From NCBI GenBank assembly GCA_900016675.1, contig LN483070.1, forward strand, positions 682,001 through 746,000: DNA of 64,000 bases, in the 5' to 3' direction. Source of the DNA: Arthrobacter saudimassiliensis (GTDB lineage Bacteria > Actinomycetota > Actinomycetes > Actinomycetales > Micrococcaceae). Positions within the stretch are counted from its first letter, which is position 1, and each line of letters begins with the position of its first letter. Below the pieces are notes generated by a model, which searched no databases, was not told where the DNA came from, and saw nothing but the letters and a program-made list of their open reading frames with translations. Position numbers and translations under genes: made by a program. Of this stretch, positions 18,278 to 26,799 are shown piece by piece.

Positions 18278-19225
18278 ATGACGCACACACCTGAAAGCTG
18301 GCCCATCGGCGCCGCCCTGCTCAACTTCACCGGAGTCACCGCCGACGGCCGCGACCGGACCCTGGCCGGCCCCGACGCCTGGCGGCAGACCCTGCGCGAG
18401 GTCCGCCTCGCCGGCTTCGACCACGTGGACCTGACCGACTCCTGGGTCCGTGCGGCCGACCTCGACGCCGCGGGTCGGCGCCGGCTGCTGGAAACCGCCC
18501 GCTCCTACGACCTCGCCTTCTCCGACCTGGCGGTGACCCGCAAGAGCGTGATCACGCCGGACGAGGAGCAGGCCAAGCGGAACCTGGACTACACCAAGCG
18601 GACCATCGACGCGGCCGCGGACCTCGAAGCGCCGATGGTGTGCGTGGGCCTGCACGACCCGTTCACCCCGGCGCAGAAGGAGGCCACCTGGTTCTGGCTT
18701 GCCGAAGGCGCCGAAGACGAGGACACCCCGGAAAACCGGGAAAAGGCCGCCGCGCGGTTCCGTGAGCTCGGCGAATACGCCGCGGAGCGCGGCGTCAGCC
18801 TCTCGCTGGAGATGTACGAAGGCACCTTCCTCGGCACGGCGGACAGCTCCGTGCAGCTGGTGACCGCCGTCGACCTGCCCAACGTGGGGCTGTGCCCGGA
18901 CATCGGCAACATCGTCCGCCTGCACCGCGAGGTGGAGGACTGGCGCGAAATGCTGGAAAAGATGCTCCCCTACGCCAACTACTGGCAGCTGAAGAACTAC
19001 TTCCGGGACTTCGATCCGGCCACCGGCTCCTACGCCTCCGCGCCGGCACCGCTGGCGCTGGGCTTCATCAACTACCGGGAGGCCATCGGCATGGCCCTGG
19101 AGGCCGGGTTCGACGGGCCGATGTGCGTGGAGCACTACGGCGGTGACGGACTCAGCGTCACGGCCATGAACCGCGACTACATCCGCGACATCCTCCGGGC
19201 CAAGCTGCCGGAAACGGAGGACTGA
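18278..19225 (+). CDS. Xylose isomerase-like TIM-barrel enzyme
   Basis: A 315-residue sugar phosphate isomerase/epimerase (AP endonuclease 2 fold) protein. Candidate metal ligands are in LSLEMYEG, LCPDIGN, YWQLKNYFRD and MCVEHYGGDG. ATG at 18278 has GAGGAG 7 bases upstream. Family members include isomerases, hydroxypyruvate isomerase and the 3-oxo-isoapionate decarboxylase that yields L-erythrulose. The opposite operon encodes erythrulose-type enzymes, so a decarboxylase of that kind is an attractive but unproven reading. Confidence 0.82.
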   Translation: MTHTPESWPIGAALLNFTGVTADGRDRTLAGPDAWRQTLREVRLAGFDHVDLTDSWVRAADLDAAGRRRLLETARSYDLAFSDLAVTRKSVITPDEEQAKRNLDYTKRTIDAAADLEAPMVCVGLHDPFTPAQKEATWFWLAEGAEDEDTPENREKAAARFRELGEYAAERGVSLSLEMYEGTFLGTADSSVQLVTAVDLPNVGLCPDIGNIVRLHREVEDWREMLEKMLPYANYWQLKNYFRDFDPATGSYASAPAPLALGFINYREAIGMALEAGFDGPMCVEHYGGDGLSVTAMNRDYIRDILRAKLPETED

Positions 19226-19269
19226 ACCTGCTGCTCCTTGGAGGGGCGGGCGCGGCCGCCACGTCCCGC

Positions 19270-19299
19270 TCATCTGATGCCTGATGCCCGCTCAGATGA
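19270..19299. promoter_or_regulatory. Candidate SorC operator, polyol dehydrogenase promoter
   Basis: TCATCTGA (19270-19277) and TCAGATGA (19292-19299) form an inverted repeat with half-site starts 22 bases apart. A half-site of the same type (TCARATGA) with the same 22-base offset occurs upstream of the ABC transporter at 21921-21950. Confidence 0.55.
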
Positions 19300-19359
19300 T
19301 AGGTTGGCCGGACCAGACGCTCCGCAGGGGTTCGGAGCGCGTGCAGGAAGGGGCGGCAG

Positions 19360-20865
19360 ATGGCCAGGCTCACCGGGGCGGCGCTTGCCGCCCTTCCCGA
19401 AAACGTCGGCGTGCCGACCTACCCGCGCGGGGGCCTGTCCGCGGGCATCATGCACTTCGGCGTCGGCGGCTTCCACCGCGCCCACCAGGCCATGTACCTG
19501 GACCGGCTGATGAACGCAGGGCTGGCCCGGGACTGGGCCATCTGCGGCGTGGGCGTGCTTCCGGGCGACGCCGCCATGAAGGCCGTCATGGACGCCCAGG
19601 ACTGCCTCTACACGCTGGTGGTGAAGCATCCGGACGGCACCCGCGAGGCACGGGTGATCGGCTCCATCATCGATTACCTGTACGCCCCGGAGGATCCGGA
19701 GGCCGTCATCGAGCGGCTGGCCTCGCCCGAAATCCGGATCGTCTCGCTGACCGTCACCGAGGGCGGGTACAACTTCCACCACGTCACCGGGGAGTTCGAC
19801 GCCGGCAACCCCGCCGTCGCCGCCGACCTTGCCGACGGCGCCGTGCCGGGCACGGTGTTCGGCCTGGTCACCGAGGGCCTGCGGCGGCGCCGGGAGCGCG
19901 GCACCGCGCCCTTCACGGTCATGTCCTGCGACAACATCCAGGGCAACGGCGACGTCGCGCGGCGCATGTTCACCGCCTACGCCCGCCTCAAGGACCCGGA
20001 GCTGGGGGCCTGGATCGAGGAGCACGTCGCGTTTCCGAACTCCATGGTGGACCGCATCACTCCGGTCACCTCCGATGCGGACCGGGCGGCGGTGGCCGGG
20101 GACTACGGCATCGAGGACGCCTGGCCGGTGGTCAGCGAGGACTTCGAGCAGTGGGTCCTCGAGGACACCTTCCCTGCCGGGCGGCCGCCGCTGGAGAAAG
20201 CCGGCGTGCAGCTGGTGGACGACGTCGAACCCTACGAGCTGATGAAGCTGCGGCTGCTCAACGCCAGCCACCAGGGCCTGTGCTACTTCGGCTACCTGGC
20301 CGGGTACCGGTATGCCCATGAGGTCTGCCAGGATCCGCTCTTCGCCGGTTTCCTGCTGGATTACATGGAACGCGAAGCCACGCCCACGCTGCACCCGGTG
20401 CCGGGCGTGGACCTGGCCGCCTACCGGCAGCGGCTGATCGAGCGCTTCTCCAACGAGCACGTCCGGGACACGCTCGCCCGGCTCTGCGCCGAGAGCTCGG
20501 ACCGCATTCCCAAGTGGCTGCTCCCGGTGATCCGGGAGAACCTCGCCTCAGGCGGGGAGATCAGCCGCTCGGCCGGCATCGTGGCCAGCTGGGCCCGCTA
20601 CGCCGAAGGCGTCGATGAGTCCGGGCAGCCGATCGAGGTGGTGGACCGGCTGCGGGAGCAGGTGATGGCCGCAGCCGCCCGGCATTTGGAGGATCCGGCC
20701 GCGTTCATCCGGCAGCGCGAACTCTTCGGCGACCTGGCCGAGGACGAGCGGTTCACCGCGGCCTACCTCGCCGCGCTGGCGTCCCTGCATGCCGACGGGG
20801 CCCGGGCGACGGTGGAAGCGCTGTCCTCCGGGCGGCTCCTTCCCGGCGGACAGGCGCAGACCTAG
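19360..20865 (+). CDS. Mannitol 2-dehydrogenase-family polyol dehydrogenase
   Basis: A 501-residue long-chain polyol dehydrogenase. The N-terminal Rossmann part has HFGVGGFHRAHQ; the C-terminal domain has the catalytic Lys-x5-Asn-x2-His arrangement in KLRLLNASHQ. It probably oxidises mannitol or arabinitol to the 2-ketose with NAD. It shares an operator type with the adjacent ABC importer and its stop overlaps the SorC gene stop by 4 bases. Fructuronate or tagaturonate reductase is the main alternative. Confidence 0.9.
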   Translation: MARLTGAALAALPENVGVPTYPRGGLSAGIMHFGVGGFHRAHQAMYLDRLMNAGLARDWAICGVGVLPGDAAMKAVMDAQDCLYTLVVKHPDGTREARVIGSIIDYLYAPEDPEAVIERLASPEIRIVSLTVTEGGYNFHHVTGEFDAGNPAVAADLADGAVPGTVFGLVTEGLRRRRERGTAPFTVMSCDNIQGNGDVARRMFTAYARLKDPELGAWIEEHVAFPNSMVDRITPVTSDADRAAVAGDYGIEDAWPVVSEDFEQWVLEDTFPAGRPPLEKAGVQLVDDVEPYELMKLRLLNASHQGLCYFGYLAGYRYAHEVCQDPLFAGFLLDYMEREATPTLHPVPGVDLAAYRQRLIERFSNEHVRDTLARLCAESSDRIPKWLLPVIRENLASGGEISRSAGIVASWARYAEGVDESGQPIEVVDRLREQVMAAAARHLEDPAAFIRQRELFGDLAEDERFTAAYLAALASLHADGARATVEALSSGRLLPGGQAQT

Positions 20866-21875
20866 GCCTCGGCCGCCAGTGCCGCCAGCGCTGCGGCCAG
20901 CCCCGAGTCGATGATCAGGGTCGTAATGAAGCCGGCCCGCAGGGTGGCCAGCACCGCTTCGGCGCGTTCGGCGCCCTGCGCCACGGCGATGACCTGCGGC
21001 GTGGCCTGCAGCTGCGCGACGGTCACCGCCAGGACCCGCTCATCGAGCTCCGACGGCACCGGCCGCCCCTCCGCGTCCAGCAGCCGGCCCGAGCACTCCG
21101 CCACGGCGCCGGCCCGCGCGGCGGCCAGGCGCAGCGGATTGTCCACCCGGGGCCAGACCGTCGACAGGCCGGGTGCCCAGGCCCCGATCGCCACCACGGC
21201 CAGGTCCAGCGCATCCGCCCGGCCCAGGGCGTCAGCCACCTCGGGCTGCCCGCGCAGGCTGGCGGCCGTCTCGGCGCTGCCCACCACCAGGGGGGCCCAC
21301 AGAGGCCACGTGCGGACCCCGGGCAGCTTTCCCAGGGTCTGCACCAGCTCCATCGAGTTGCCCGTGCCCGGAACCGGCAGCGCCCCGGCCAGCTGCACGA
21401 CGGCGCAGGGCGGCAGGGCGGTCAGATACGCGGCCGCCCGGTCCAGGGTGCGCGACCAGGAGATGCCGACCGTGGAGTCCGGGGCGACCGCCTCGGCCAG
21501 CGCGGCGGCCGCCGCACGGGCGAGCTGGTCCCGGGTGCCGGCGTCGTCCGCGGCGGCGGGAACGATGACCAGGCGGGAAACGCCCAGCGCAGCCTGGAGT
21601 TCGTCCTGCGGCGGCACGGCGTCGGGAAAGGACACCTCGATCCGGACGATGCCCAGCGCCCGGGCCTCCTCCAGCAGGCGGGCCACCTGGAACCGGGACA
21701 GGCCGTGCTCCCGGGCGATCTCCACCTTGGAGCGGTTCCGGAGGTAGTAGTCGCGCCCGATCCGGGCAAGGAGCTCCTCGTGGGAGCCGTGCGGCGCAGT
21801 GATGGCGGTCCCCGTTCCCTGTGATCCGCGGGCCCGGCCTGCGGTGAATCCTGTGGCAGCGTTACACGGAAACAT
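20862..21875 (-). CDS. SorC/DeoR-type sugar-binding transcriptional regulator
   Basis: A 337-residue regulator with an N-terminal HTH (KVEIAREHGLSRFQVARLLEEAR, about residues 50-72) and a C-terminal sugar-phosphate-binding domain of the SorC family (VGISWSRTLDRAA, VVQLAGALP). It runs towards the polyol dehydrogenase and is divergent from the ABC operon, the usual setting for control of both. No clear ribosome site supports the Met at 21875, so the true start may be slightly downstream. Confidence 0.88.
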   Translation of the reverse strand: MFPCNAATGFTAGRARGSQGTGTAITAPHGSHEELLARIGRDYYLRNRSKVEIAREHGLSRFQVARLLEEARALGIVRIEVSFPDAVPPQDELQAALGVSRLVIVPAAADDAGTRDQLARAAAAALAEAVAPDSTVGISWSRTLDRAAAYLTALPPCAVVQLAGALPVPGTGNSMELVQTLGKLPGVRTWPLWAPLVVGSAETAASLRGQPEVADALGRADALDLAVVAIGAWAPGLSTVWPRVDNPLRLAAARAGAVAECSGRLLDAEGRPVPSELDERVLAVTVAQLQATPQVIAVAQGAERAEAVLATLRAGFITTLIIDSGLAAALAALAAEA

Positions 21876-21920
21876 CCGTTGCTGTTGCTTAGGGGGAGTG
21901 TATAGGACTAAGGTCAGTGT

Positions 21921-21950
21921 TCAAATGAGCGCGAGCTGAATCACATTTGA
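21921..21950. promoter_or_regulatory. Candidate SorC operator, ABC transporter promoter
   Basis: TCAAATGA (21921-21928) and ACATTTGA (21943-21950) are inverted half-sites whose starts lie 22 bases apart, as at 19270-19299. The pair sits between the divergent regulator and binding-protein genes. Confidence 0.55.
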
Positions 21951-21994
21951 GCGGTTTCGGAAGCACTTCCGCCCGCCGGGGAGTGGAGGAGCGG

Positions 21995-23380
21995 ATGCTG
22001 CAACGAGGCAGTAACGGAGTGAGGGCGCCGCGACGGAGCCGTACGGGACGGTGGACGGCGCTGGCCGCCGCTGCGGGACTGGCGCTCACGGGCTGCGCGT
22101 CCGGGGAGGGCGACGCCCGCCCGGAGATCGTCGTCGCGATCGTGTCCAACCCGCAGATGCAGGACGCGATCTCGCTGCAGGAGGACTTCGCCGAAAAGCA
22201 CCCGGACATCGATGTCCGGTTCGTGTCCCTGCCGGAGAACGAGGCCCGCGCCAAGATCACCGCATCCGTGGCCACCGGGGGCGGCGAGTTCGACGTCGTG
22301 ATGATCTCCAACTATGAAACGCCCATGTGGGCCGAAAACGGCTGGCTCACCAACCTGCAGGACTACGCCGACACGACCGAGGGCTACGACCCCGACGACT
22401 TCGTGCCCACCATCCGCGAAGCGCTCAGCTACGAGGGGGACCTGTATTCGGTGCCGTTCTACGGCGAATCCTCCTTCCTCGCCTACCGCACCGACCTCTT
22501 CGAGGAAGCCGGGCTGGAAATGCCCGAAACCCCCACCTGGGAGCAGGTGCGCGGGTTCGCCGAGCAGCTCCACGACCCCGACGCCGGGTTCTCCGGCATC
22601 TGCCTGCGCGGCCTGGCCGGCTGGGGCGAAATCATGGCCCCGCTCAGCACCGTCATGAACACCTACGGCGGCCGCTGGTTCGACGCCGACTGGAACGCCG
22701 AGCTGGACAGCCCGGAGGTCGAGGCCGCGGTCACCGACTACGTGGAACTCGTGCGCAGCTACGGGCAGCCCGGCGCCGCCACCAGCGGCTACGGCGACTG
22801 CCTGACCCGCTACGCGCAGGGCGACGCGGCCATGTGGTACGACGCCACGGCCATGGTGTCGGCCATTGAGGACCCGGCGTCCTCCACCGTCGTCGGGCGC
22901 ACCGGCTACGTGCAGGCGCCGGTGCAGGAGACCGAAAGCGCCGGCTGGCTGTACAGCTGGTCGCTGGCCATCCCGGCCACCAGCGACCAGAAGGACGCCG
23001 CCTGGGACTTCGTGTCCTGGATGACGGACAAGGACTACATGCGCCTGGTCGGCGAGGAGATCGGCTGGGAGCGGGTGCCCCCTGGCAGCCGGATGTCCAC
23101 CTATGAGATTCCCGAGTACGCCGAGGTGAGCTCCGCCTATTCGGAGCCCACCCTGCAGGCGATGGCCAGTGCGGCGCAGGAGACCAGCATGACCGAACGG
23201 GTGCCCTACCCGGGCCTGCAGTTCGTGGGCATTCCCGAGTTCCAGGACCTCGGCACCCGGGTGGCGCAGCAGATCTCGGCCGCCGTCGCCGGACAGAAGA
23301 GCGTGCCGGAGGCGCTGGAGCAGGCGCAGCAGTACGCCGAAACGGTCGGCGAAAGCTACCAGTCAGGAGAAGGCCGATGA
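21995..23380 (+). CDS. ABC sugar/polyol transporter, substrate-binding lipoprotein
   Basis: A 461-residue extracellular binding protein of family 1. A twin-arginine-rich n-region and hydrophobic stretch end in the lipobox LALTGC, with Cys34 as the lipid anchor. The mature part has the family DVVMISNYETPMWAENGWL segment. ATG at 21995 follows GTGGAGGA. It begins a three-gene importer whose permeases follow with a 4-base overlap; the neighbouring polyol dehydrogenase suggests mannitol or sorbitol as ligand. Confidence 0.92.
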   Translation: MLQRGSNGVRAPRRSRTGRWTALAAAAGLALTGCASGEGDARPEIVVAIVSNPQMQDAISLQEDFAEKHPDIDVRFVSLPENEARAKITASVATGGGEFDVVMISNYETPMWAENGWLTNLQDYADTTEGYDPDDFVPTIREALSYEGDLYSVPFYGESSFLAYRTDLFEEAGLEMPETPTWEQVRGFAEQLHDPDAGFSGICLRGLAGWGEIMAPLSTVMNTYGGRWFDADWNAELDSPEVEAAVTDYVELVRSYGQPGAATSGYGDCLTRYAQGDAAMWYDATAMVSAIEDPASSTVVGRTGYVQAPVQETESAGWLYSWSLAIPATSDQKDAAWDFVSWMTDKDYMRLVGEEIGWERVPPGSRMSTYEIPEYAEVSSAYSEPTLQAMASAAQETSMTERVPYPGLQFVGIPEFQDLGTRVAQQISAAVAGQKSVPEALEQAQQYAETVGESYQSGEGR

Positions 23381-24309
23381 GCACCGCCGTCGAGACGCTG
23401 CAGGCGCGCCGCAGCGCCGTCCGCCAGCGCAGCGTGTCCCGCGCCGAGGGCTGGCGGCGGCGCGGTCCGCTGCTGCCGGCGCTGATCTTCACGATCGTGG
23501 TGACCCAGATCCCGTTCCTGTTCACCATCTGGTACTCACTGCAGAACTGGAACCTGCTGCGCCCGGGCAGCGAACGCTTCGTCGGCCTGTCCAACTACGT
23601 CGACATCTTCGCGGATTCCACGTTCCGGGGAGCGGCGCTGAACAGCGTGCTCTTCACGCTTGGCTGCGTGTTCTTCGCGATGCTGCTGGGCATCGTGTTC
23701 GCCGTGCTGCTGGACCGCCCGTTCCGCGGCCGCGGCCTGGCCCGCACCCTGCTGATCACGCCGTTCCTGGTGATGCCGGTGGCCAACTCGCTGCTGTGGT
23801 CCGTGTCCATCCTGAATCCGACCTACGGGCTGATGAACTGGCTGATCGGGCTGGTCGGGATCCCGCCCGTGGACTGGACCAGCGCGCATCCGATCGTCTC
23901 GATCCTGATGTCGCTGGTCTGGCAGTGGACGCCGTTCATGATGCTGCTCGTGCTGGCCGGGCTGCAGGCGCAGCCCAAGGACGTGCTGGAGGCGGCGCAG
24001 GTGGACGGCGCGGGCTGGTGGCGCACCTTCGTCTGGGTCACCCTGCCGCAGCTGCGCCGCTACATCGAACTCGGCGTGCTGCTCGGCGCCATCTACGTGG
24101 TCAACACGTTCGACCAGATCTACCTGATGACCGCCGGCGGGCCGGGCACGGCCAGCGCCAACCTGCCCTTCTACATCTACCAGCGGGCCTTCCTGGGCTT
24201 CGACATCGGCCAGGCCGCCGCCATGGGCGTGGTCGTGGTGGTGGCGACCATCGTCGTCGCCACGCTCGCCCTCCGCCTGATCTTCCGCAGCTTCGACGTA
24301 AAGGACTGA
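23377..24309 (+). CDS. ABC sugar transporter permease (MalF-type)
   Basis: A 310-residue permease with six hydrophobic segments and the EAA loop EAAQVDGAGWWRTFVWVTLPQL that contacts the ATPase. Its ATG overlaps the binding-protein stop (ATGA). It pairs with the next gene. Confidence 0.93.
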   Translation: MSTAVETLQARRSAVRQRSVSRAEGWRRRGPLLPALIFTIVVTQIPFLFTIWYSLQNWNLLRPGSERFVGLSNYVDIFADSTFRGAALNSVLFTLGCVFFAMLLGIVFAVLLDRPFRGRGLARTLLITPFLVMPVANSLLWSVSILNPTYGLMNWLIGLVGIPPVDWTSAHPIVSILMSLVWQWTPFMMLLVLAGLQAQPKDVLEAAQVDGAGWWRTFVWVTLPQLRRYIELGVLLGAIYVVNTFDQIYLMTAGGPGTASANLPFYIYQRAFLGFDIGQAAAMGVVVVVATIVVATLALRLIFRSFDVKD

Positions 24310-24312
24310 TCC

Positions 24313-25200
24313 GTGGCTACCTCCACCGCTCCCGCCCCGCCGAGCCGGCCGGACTCGGCGGGTACCCCCGGACCGGCGCGCCGGCCGGCCCGGCGCGCAC
24401 CGGCCTCGCTGCTCACGGCCCTGACCTGGATCCTCGCCGTCGGTTTCTTCTCCCCGGTGCTGTGGATGGTCCTCACCAGCTTCAAGCAGGAGTCCGCGGC
24501 GGCGTCGACGCCCCCGACCTTTGTCTTCGCGCCCACCCTGGACCAGTACCGGGCAGTGCTCGACGCCGGTGCCGGCTCCTACTTCCTCAACTCCCTGATT
24601 GCCACCGGCGTGTCCACGGTTCTGGTGATCCTGCTGGCGGTCCCCGCCGCCTATGCGCTCAGCATCCGGCCGGTGAAGAAGACCTCCGACGTGCTGTTCT
24701 TCTTCATCTCCACCCGCATGCTGCCCGTGGTGGCCGTGATCATGCCGATCTACGTCATCGCCGGGCAGCTGAAGGTCCTCGACAACGTGTGGACCCTGGT
24801 GGTGCTGTACACCTCCATGAACCTGCCCATCGCCGTGTGGATGATGCGCTCCTTCTTCCAGGAGGTTCCCGGCGAGGTGCTGGAGGCGGCGCAGATGGAC
24901 GGCGCGGGACTGATGACGACCATGCGCCGGGTCCTGATGCCCATGGTCGCTCCGGGCCTGGCCGCCACGGCGCTGATCTGCGTGATCTTCGCGTGGAATG
25001 AGTTCTTCTTTGCGCTGATCCTCACCGCCGGCAAGTCCGCCACCGTGCCCGTGTTCCTCGTTTCGCAGATGACGAGCGAGGGCCTGTTCCTGGCCCAGCT
25101 CTCCGCTGCGTCCGTCCTCGCGTCGCTGCCCGTGATCCTCGCCGGATGGATTGCGCAGAAGCAGCTGGTCCGCGGCCTGTCCATGGGCGCGGTGAAGTGA
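24313..25200 (+). CDS. ABC sugar transporter permease (MalG-type)
   Basis: A 295-residue permease starting at GTG, 3 bases after the previous stop. It has a proline-rich cytoplasmic N terminus, six hydrophobic segments and the EAA loop EAAQMDGAGLMTTMRRVLMP. No ATPase gene follows; importers of this type often share an MsmK-like ATPase encoded elsewhere. Confidence 0.93.
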   Translation: MATSTAPAPPSRPDSAGTPGPARRPARRAPASLLTALTWILAVGFFSPVLWMVLTSFKQESAAASTPPTFVFAPTLDQYRAVLDAGAGSYFLNSLIATGVSTVLVILLAVPAAYALSIRPVKKTSDVLFFFISTRMLPVVAVIMPIYVIAGQLKVLDNVWTLVVLYTSMNLPIAVWMMRSFFQEVPGEVLEAAQMDGAGLMTTMRRVLMPMVAPGLAATALICVIFAWNEFFFALILTAGKSATVPVFLVSQMTSEGLFLAQLSAASVLASLPVILAGWIAQKQLVRGLSMGAVK

Positions 25201-25245
25201 CGCAGCTGCCGCGGAACCGCAGGTGAAGCGGACCCGTGGCCCGGT

Positions 25246-26469
25246 TCAGCCGATGACGCGGTTGCGGCCCACGAGCAGCGCCAGCACGCACAGCATCGCC
25301 ATCACGGCTGCGGTCGCCACCAGGGACGGGGTCCAGCTGCCGGTCGCGTCATACAGGGCGCCGAATCCGATCGGCCCGAGGGCGGCGAGGCCGTAGCCCA
25401 GCGACTGCGCCATCCCGGAGAGCGACGCCGCCTGGGCCGGGCTTGAGGTCCGCAGGCTGAACAGCGACAGGGCGGTGACGATCAGGGCGCCGCCGGCCGC
25501 CGCACCGCAGACCACCCAGACCAGCACCACCTGGGGAAAGGCGGCCAGGCCCGCGAACGCGACGGCGGCCAGCACCGAGGACCCCACGGCCACCGCGCGC
25601 TGGTCGGCAAACCGGTGCAGCAGGGCGCCGGCGACCAGGCTGGCCGCCATGCCCACCAGCAGGAACACGGCCGTGTGCAGGCCGGCTTCGGCCTCGCTGA
25701 TGCCGAAGCTGTGCTCGATGCTGGGCAGCCAGGCCATGAACACGTAGAAGGAAATGGACTGCAGGCCCATGAACGCCGTCACCTGCCACCCGAGCAGGCT
25801 GCGCCAGGGGGAGCGCCCGGCGCCCTCGACGGCCGCCGTCGGCGCCGGCGGTTCCCGCCGCAGGACCCGGGGCAGCAGCGCGGCCAGGGCCAGCAGGGCG
25901 ACGCCGGCCCACACCCCGAGCGCGAGCCTCCAGCCGTCCGGGGTGGTGCCGGCGATGGGCACCACGAGCGCCGTGCCGACGGCGGCGGCGGCGCTTTGCG
26001 CGCTGCTGTAGATGCCGGTCACCTGGCTGACCCGCTCGGGGAAGTCCCGCTTGCCCAGCGAGGGCAGCAGGACGTTCAGGAAGGCGATGGCGACGCCGAT
26101 GACGGCGGTTCCGGCCCAGATGGCGCCGGGCACGGGCAGGGAACGGCCCACGATGCCGGCGGCGAGCAGCAGCAGGGACAGCCACAGCGCCCGGTCCAGG
26201 CCCACCCCGCGGGCCAGCGGCGGCGCGAGCGGGGAGAACAGGGCGAAGGCAATGAGCGGCAGGCCGGTGAGCAGGCCCGCCTGGCTGCTGGTCAGCTGCA
26301 GGTCGGTGCTGATGCTGCCCAGCAGCGGCCCGACGCTGACGAAGCCCACCCGCAGGTTCACCGCAATCAGCAGCACCCCCAGCAGGGCCAGGCCGAGCCG
26401 TGCCCGCCGCACCCCGCCGTCGGCTGCTGCCGCCGCGCCGCCGGCGCCTTGATTCTCCGTCACCGCCAT
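25246..26469 (-). CDS. MFS transporter, CynX/NimT type
   Basis: A 407-residue, 12-helix major facilitator related to CynX and NimT (AVNLRVGFVSVGPLL near the N terminus, LPSLGKRDFPERV after TM4). The start at 26469 is set by GGAG 9 bases upstream. A paralogue of the same type lies at 41471 (LNLRTVFSSFSAVL, LPTLVKRDFQHRV). Substrate unknown; small anions or drugs are exported or imported by relatives. Confidence 0.9.
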   Translation of the reverse strand: MAVTENQGAGGAAAAADGGVRRARLGLALLGVLLIAVNLRVGFVSVGPLLGSISTDLQLTSSQAGLLTGLPLIAFALFSPLAPPLARGVGLDRALWLSLLLLAAGIVGRSLPVPGAIWAGTAVIGVAIAFLNVLLPSLGKRDFPERVSQVTGIYSSAQSAAAAVGTALVVPIAGTTPDGWRLALGVWAGVALLALAALLPRVLRREPPAPTAAVEGAGRSPWRSLLGWQVTAFMGLQSISFYVFMAWLPSIEHSFGISEAEAGLHTAVFLLVGMAASLVAGALLHRFADQRAVAVGSSVLAAVAFAGLAAFPQVVLVWVVCGAAAGGALIVTALSLFSLRTSSPAQAASLSGMAQSLGYGLAALGPIGFGALYDATGSWTPSLVATAAVMAMLCVLALLVGRNRVIG

Positions 26470-26799
26470 TGCTGCCGTCTCCGTCTCTGCTCTCCGGCCC
26501 GGTATCGGTGCCGACCGGCTCGACGTTAGCCCACCCCGACGGGGAAGACGAACCTTGTCCGGACACGCCTGAAACACGTCGGGCGGAACAGCCTCCGGGC
26601 CACGCCCGGAAGCCCGATCCGTCGTCCGGCGCGCCCCAACCGGGGCGCCGCTGTTGACATTCCGCGCAGTCGGGCTGACAGGGTGGCCCCGCGGACGGCA
26701 GGCGGGGGAGCCCGGCATGACGGCGGGCGGGGGAGCACAGCGTTCGCAGGAGCATCCATCCCTGCCCCTTGGGGCACGCACTCCCTAGGCGGAATCACC
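26470..26799. other. Intergenic region between divergent genes
   Basis: 330 bases without a convincing gene. TTGACA at 26654-26659 could be a -35 element for the phosphatase gene, but no good -10 follows at the right distance. No other structure seen. Confidence 0.4.

Noticed and set aside
16008-18290. 760-residue open frame on the minus strand
   Set aside because: Antisense shadow of the permease and SDR genes, with Gly/Asp/His-rich low-complexity translation and no family motif.
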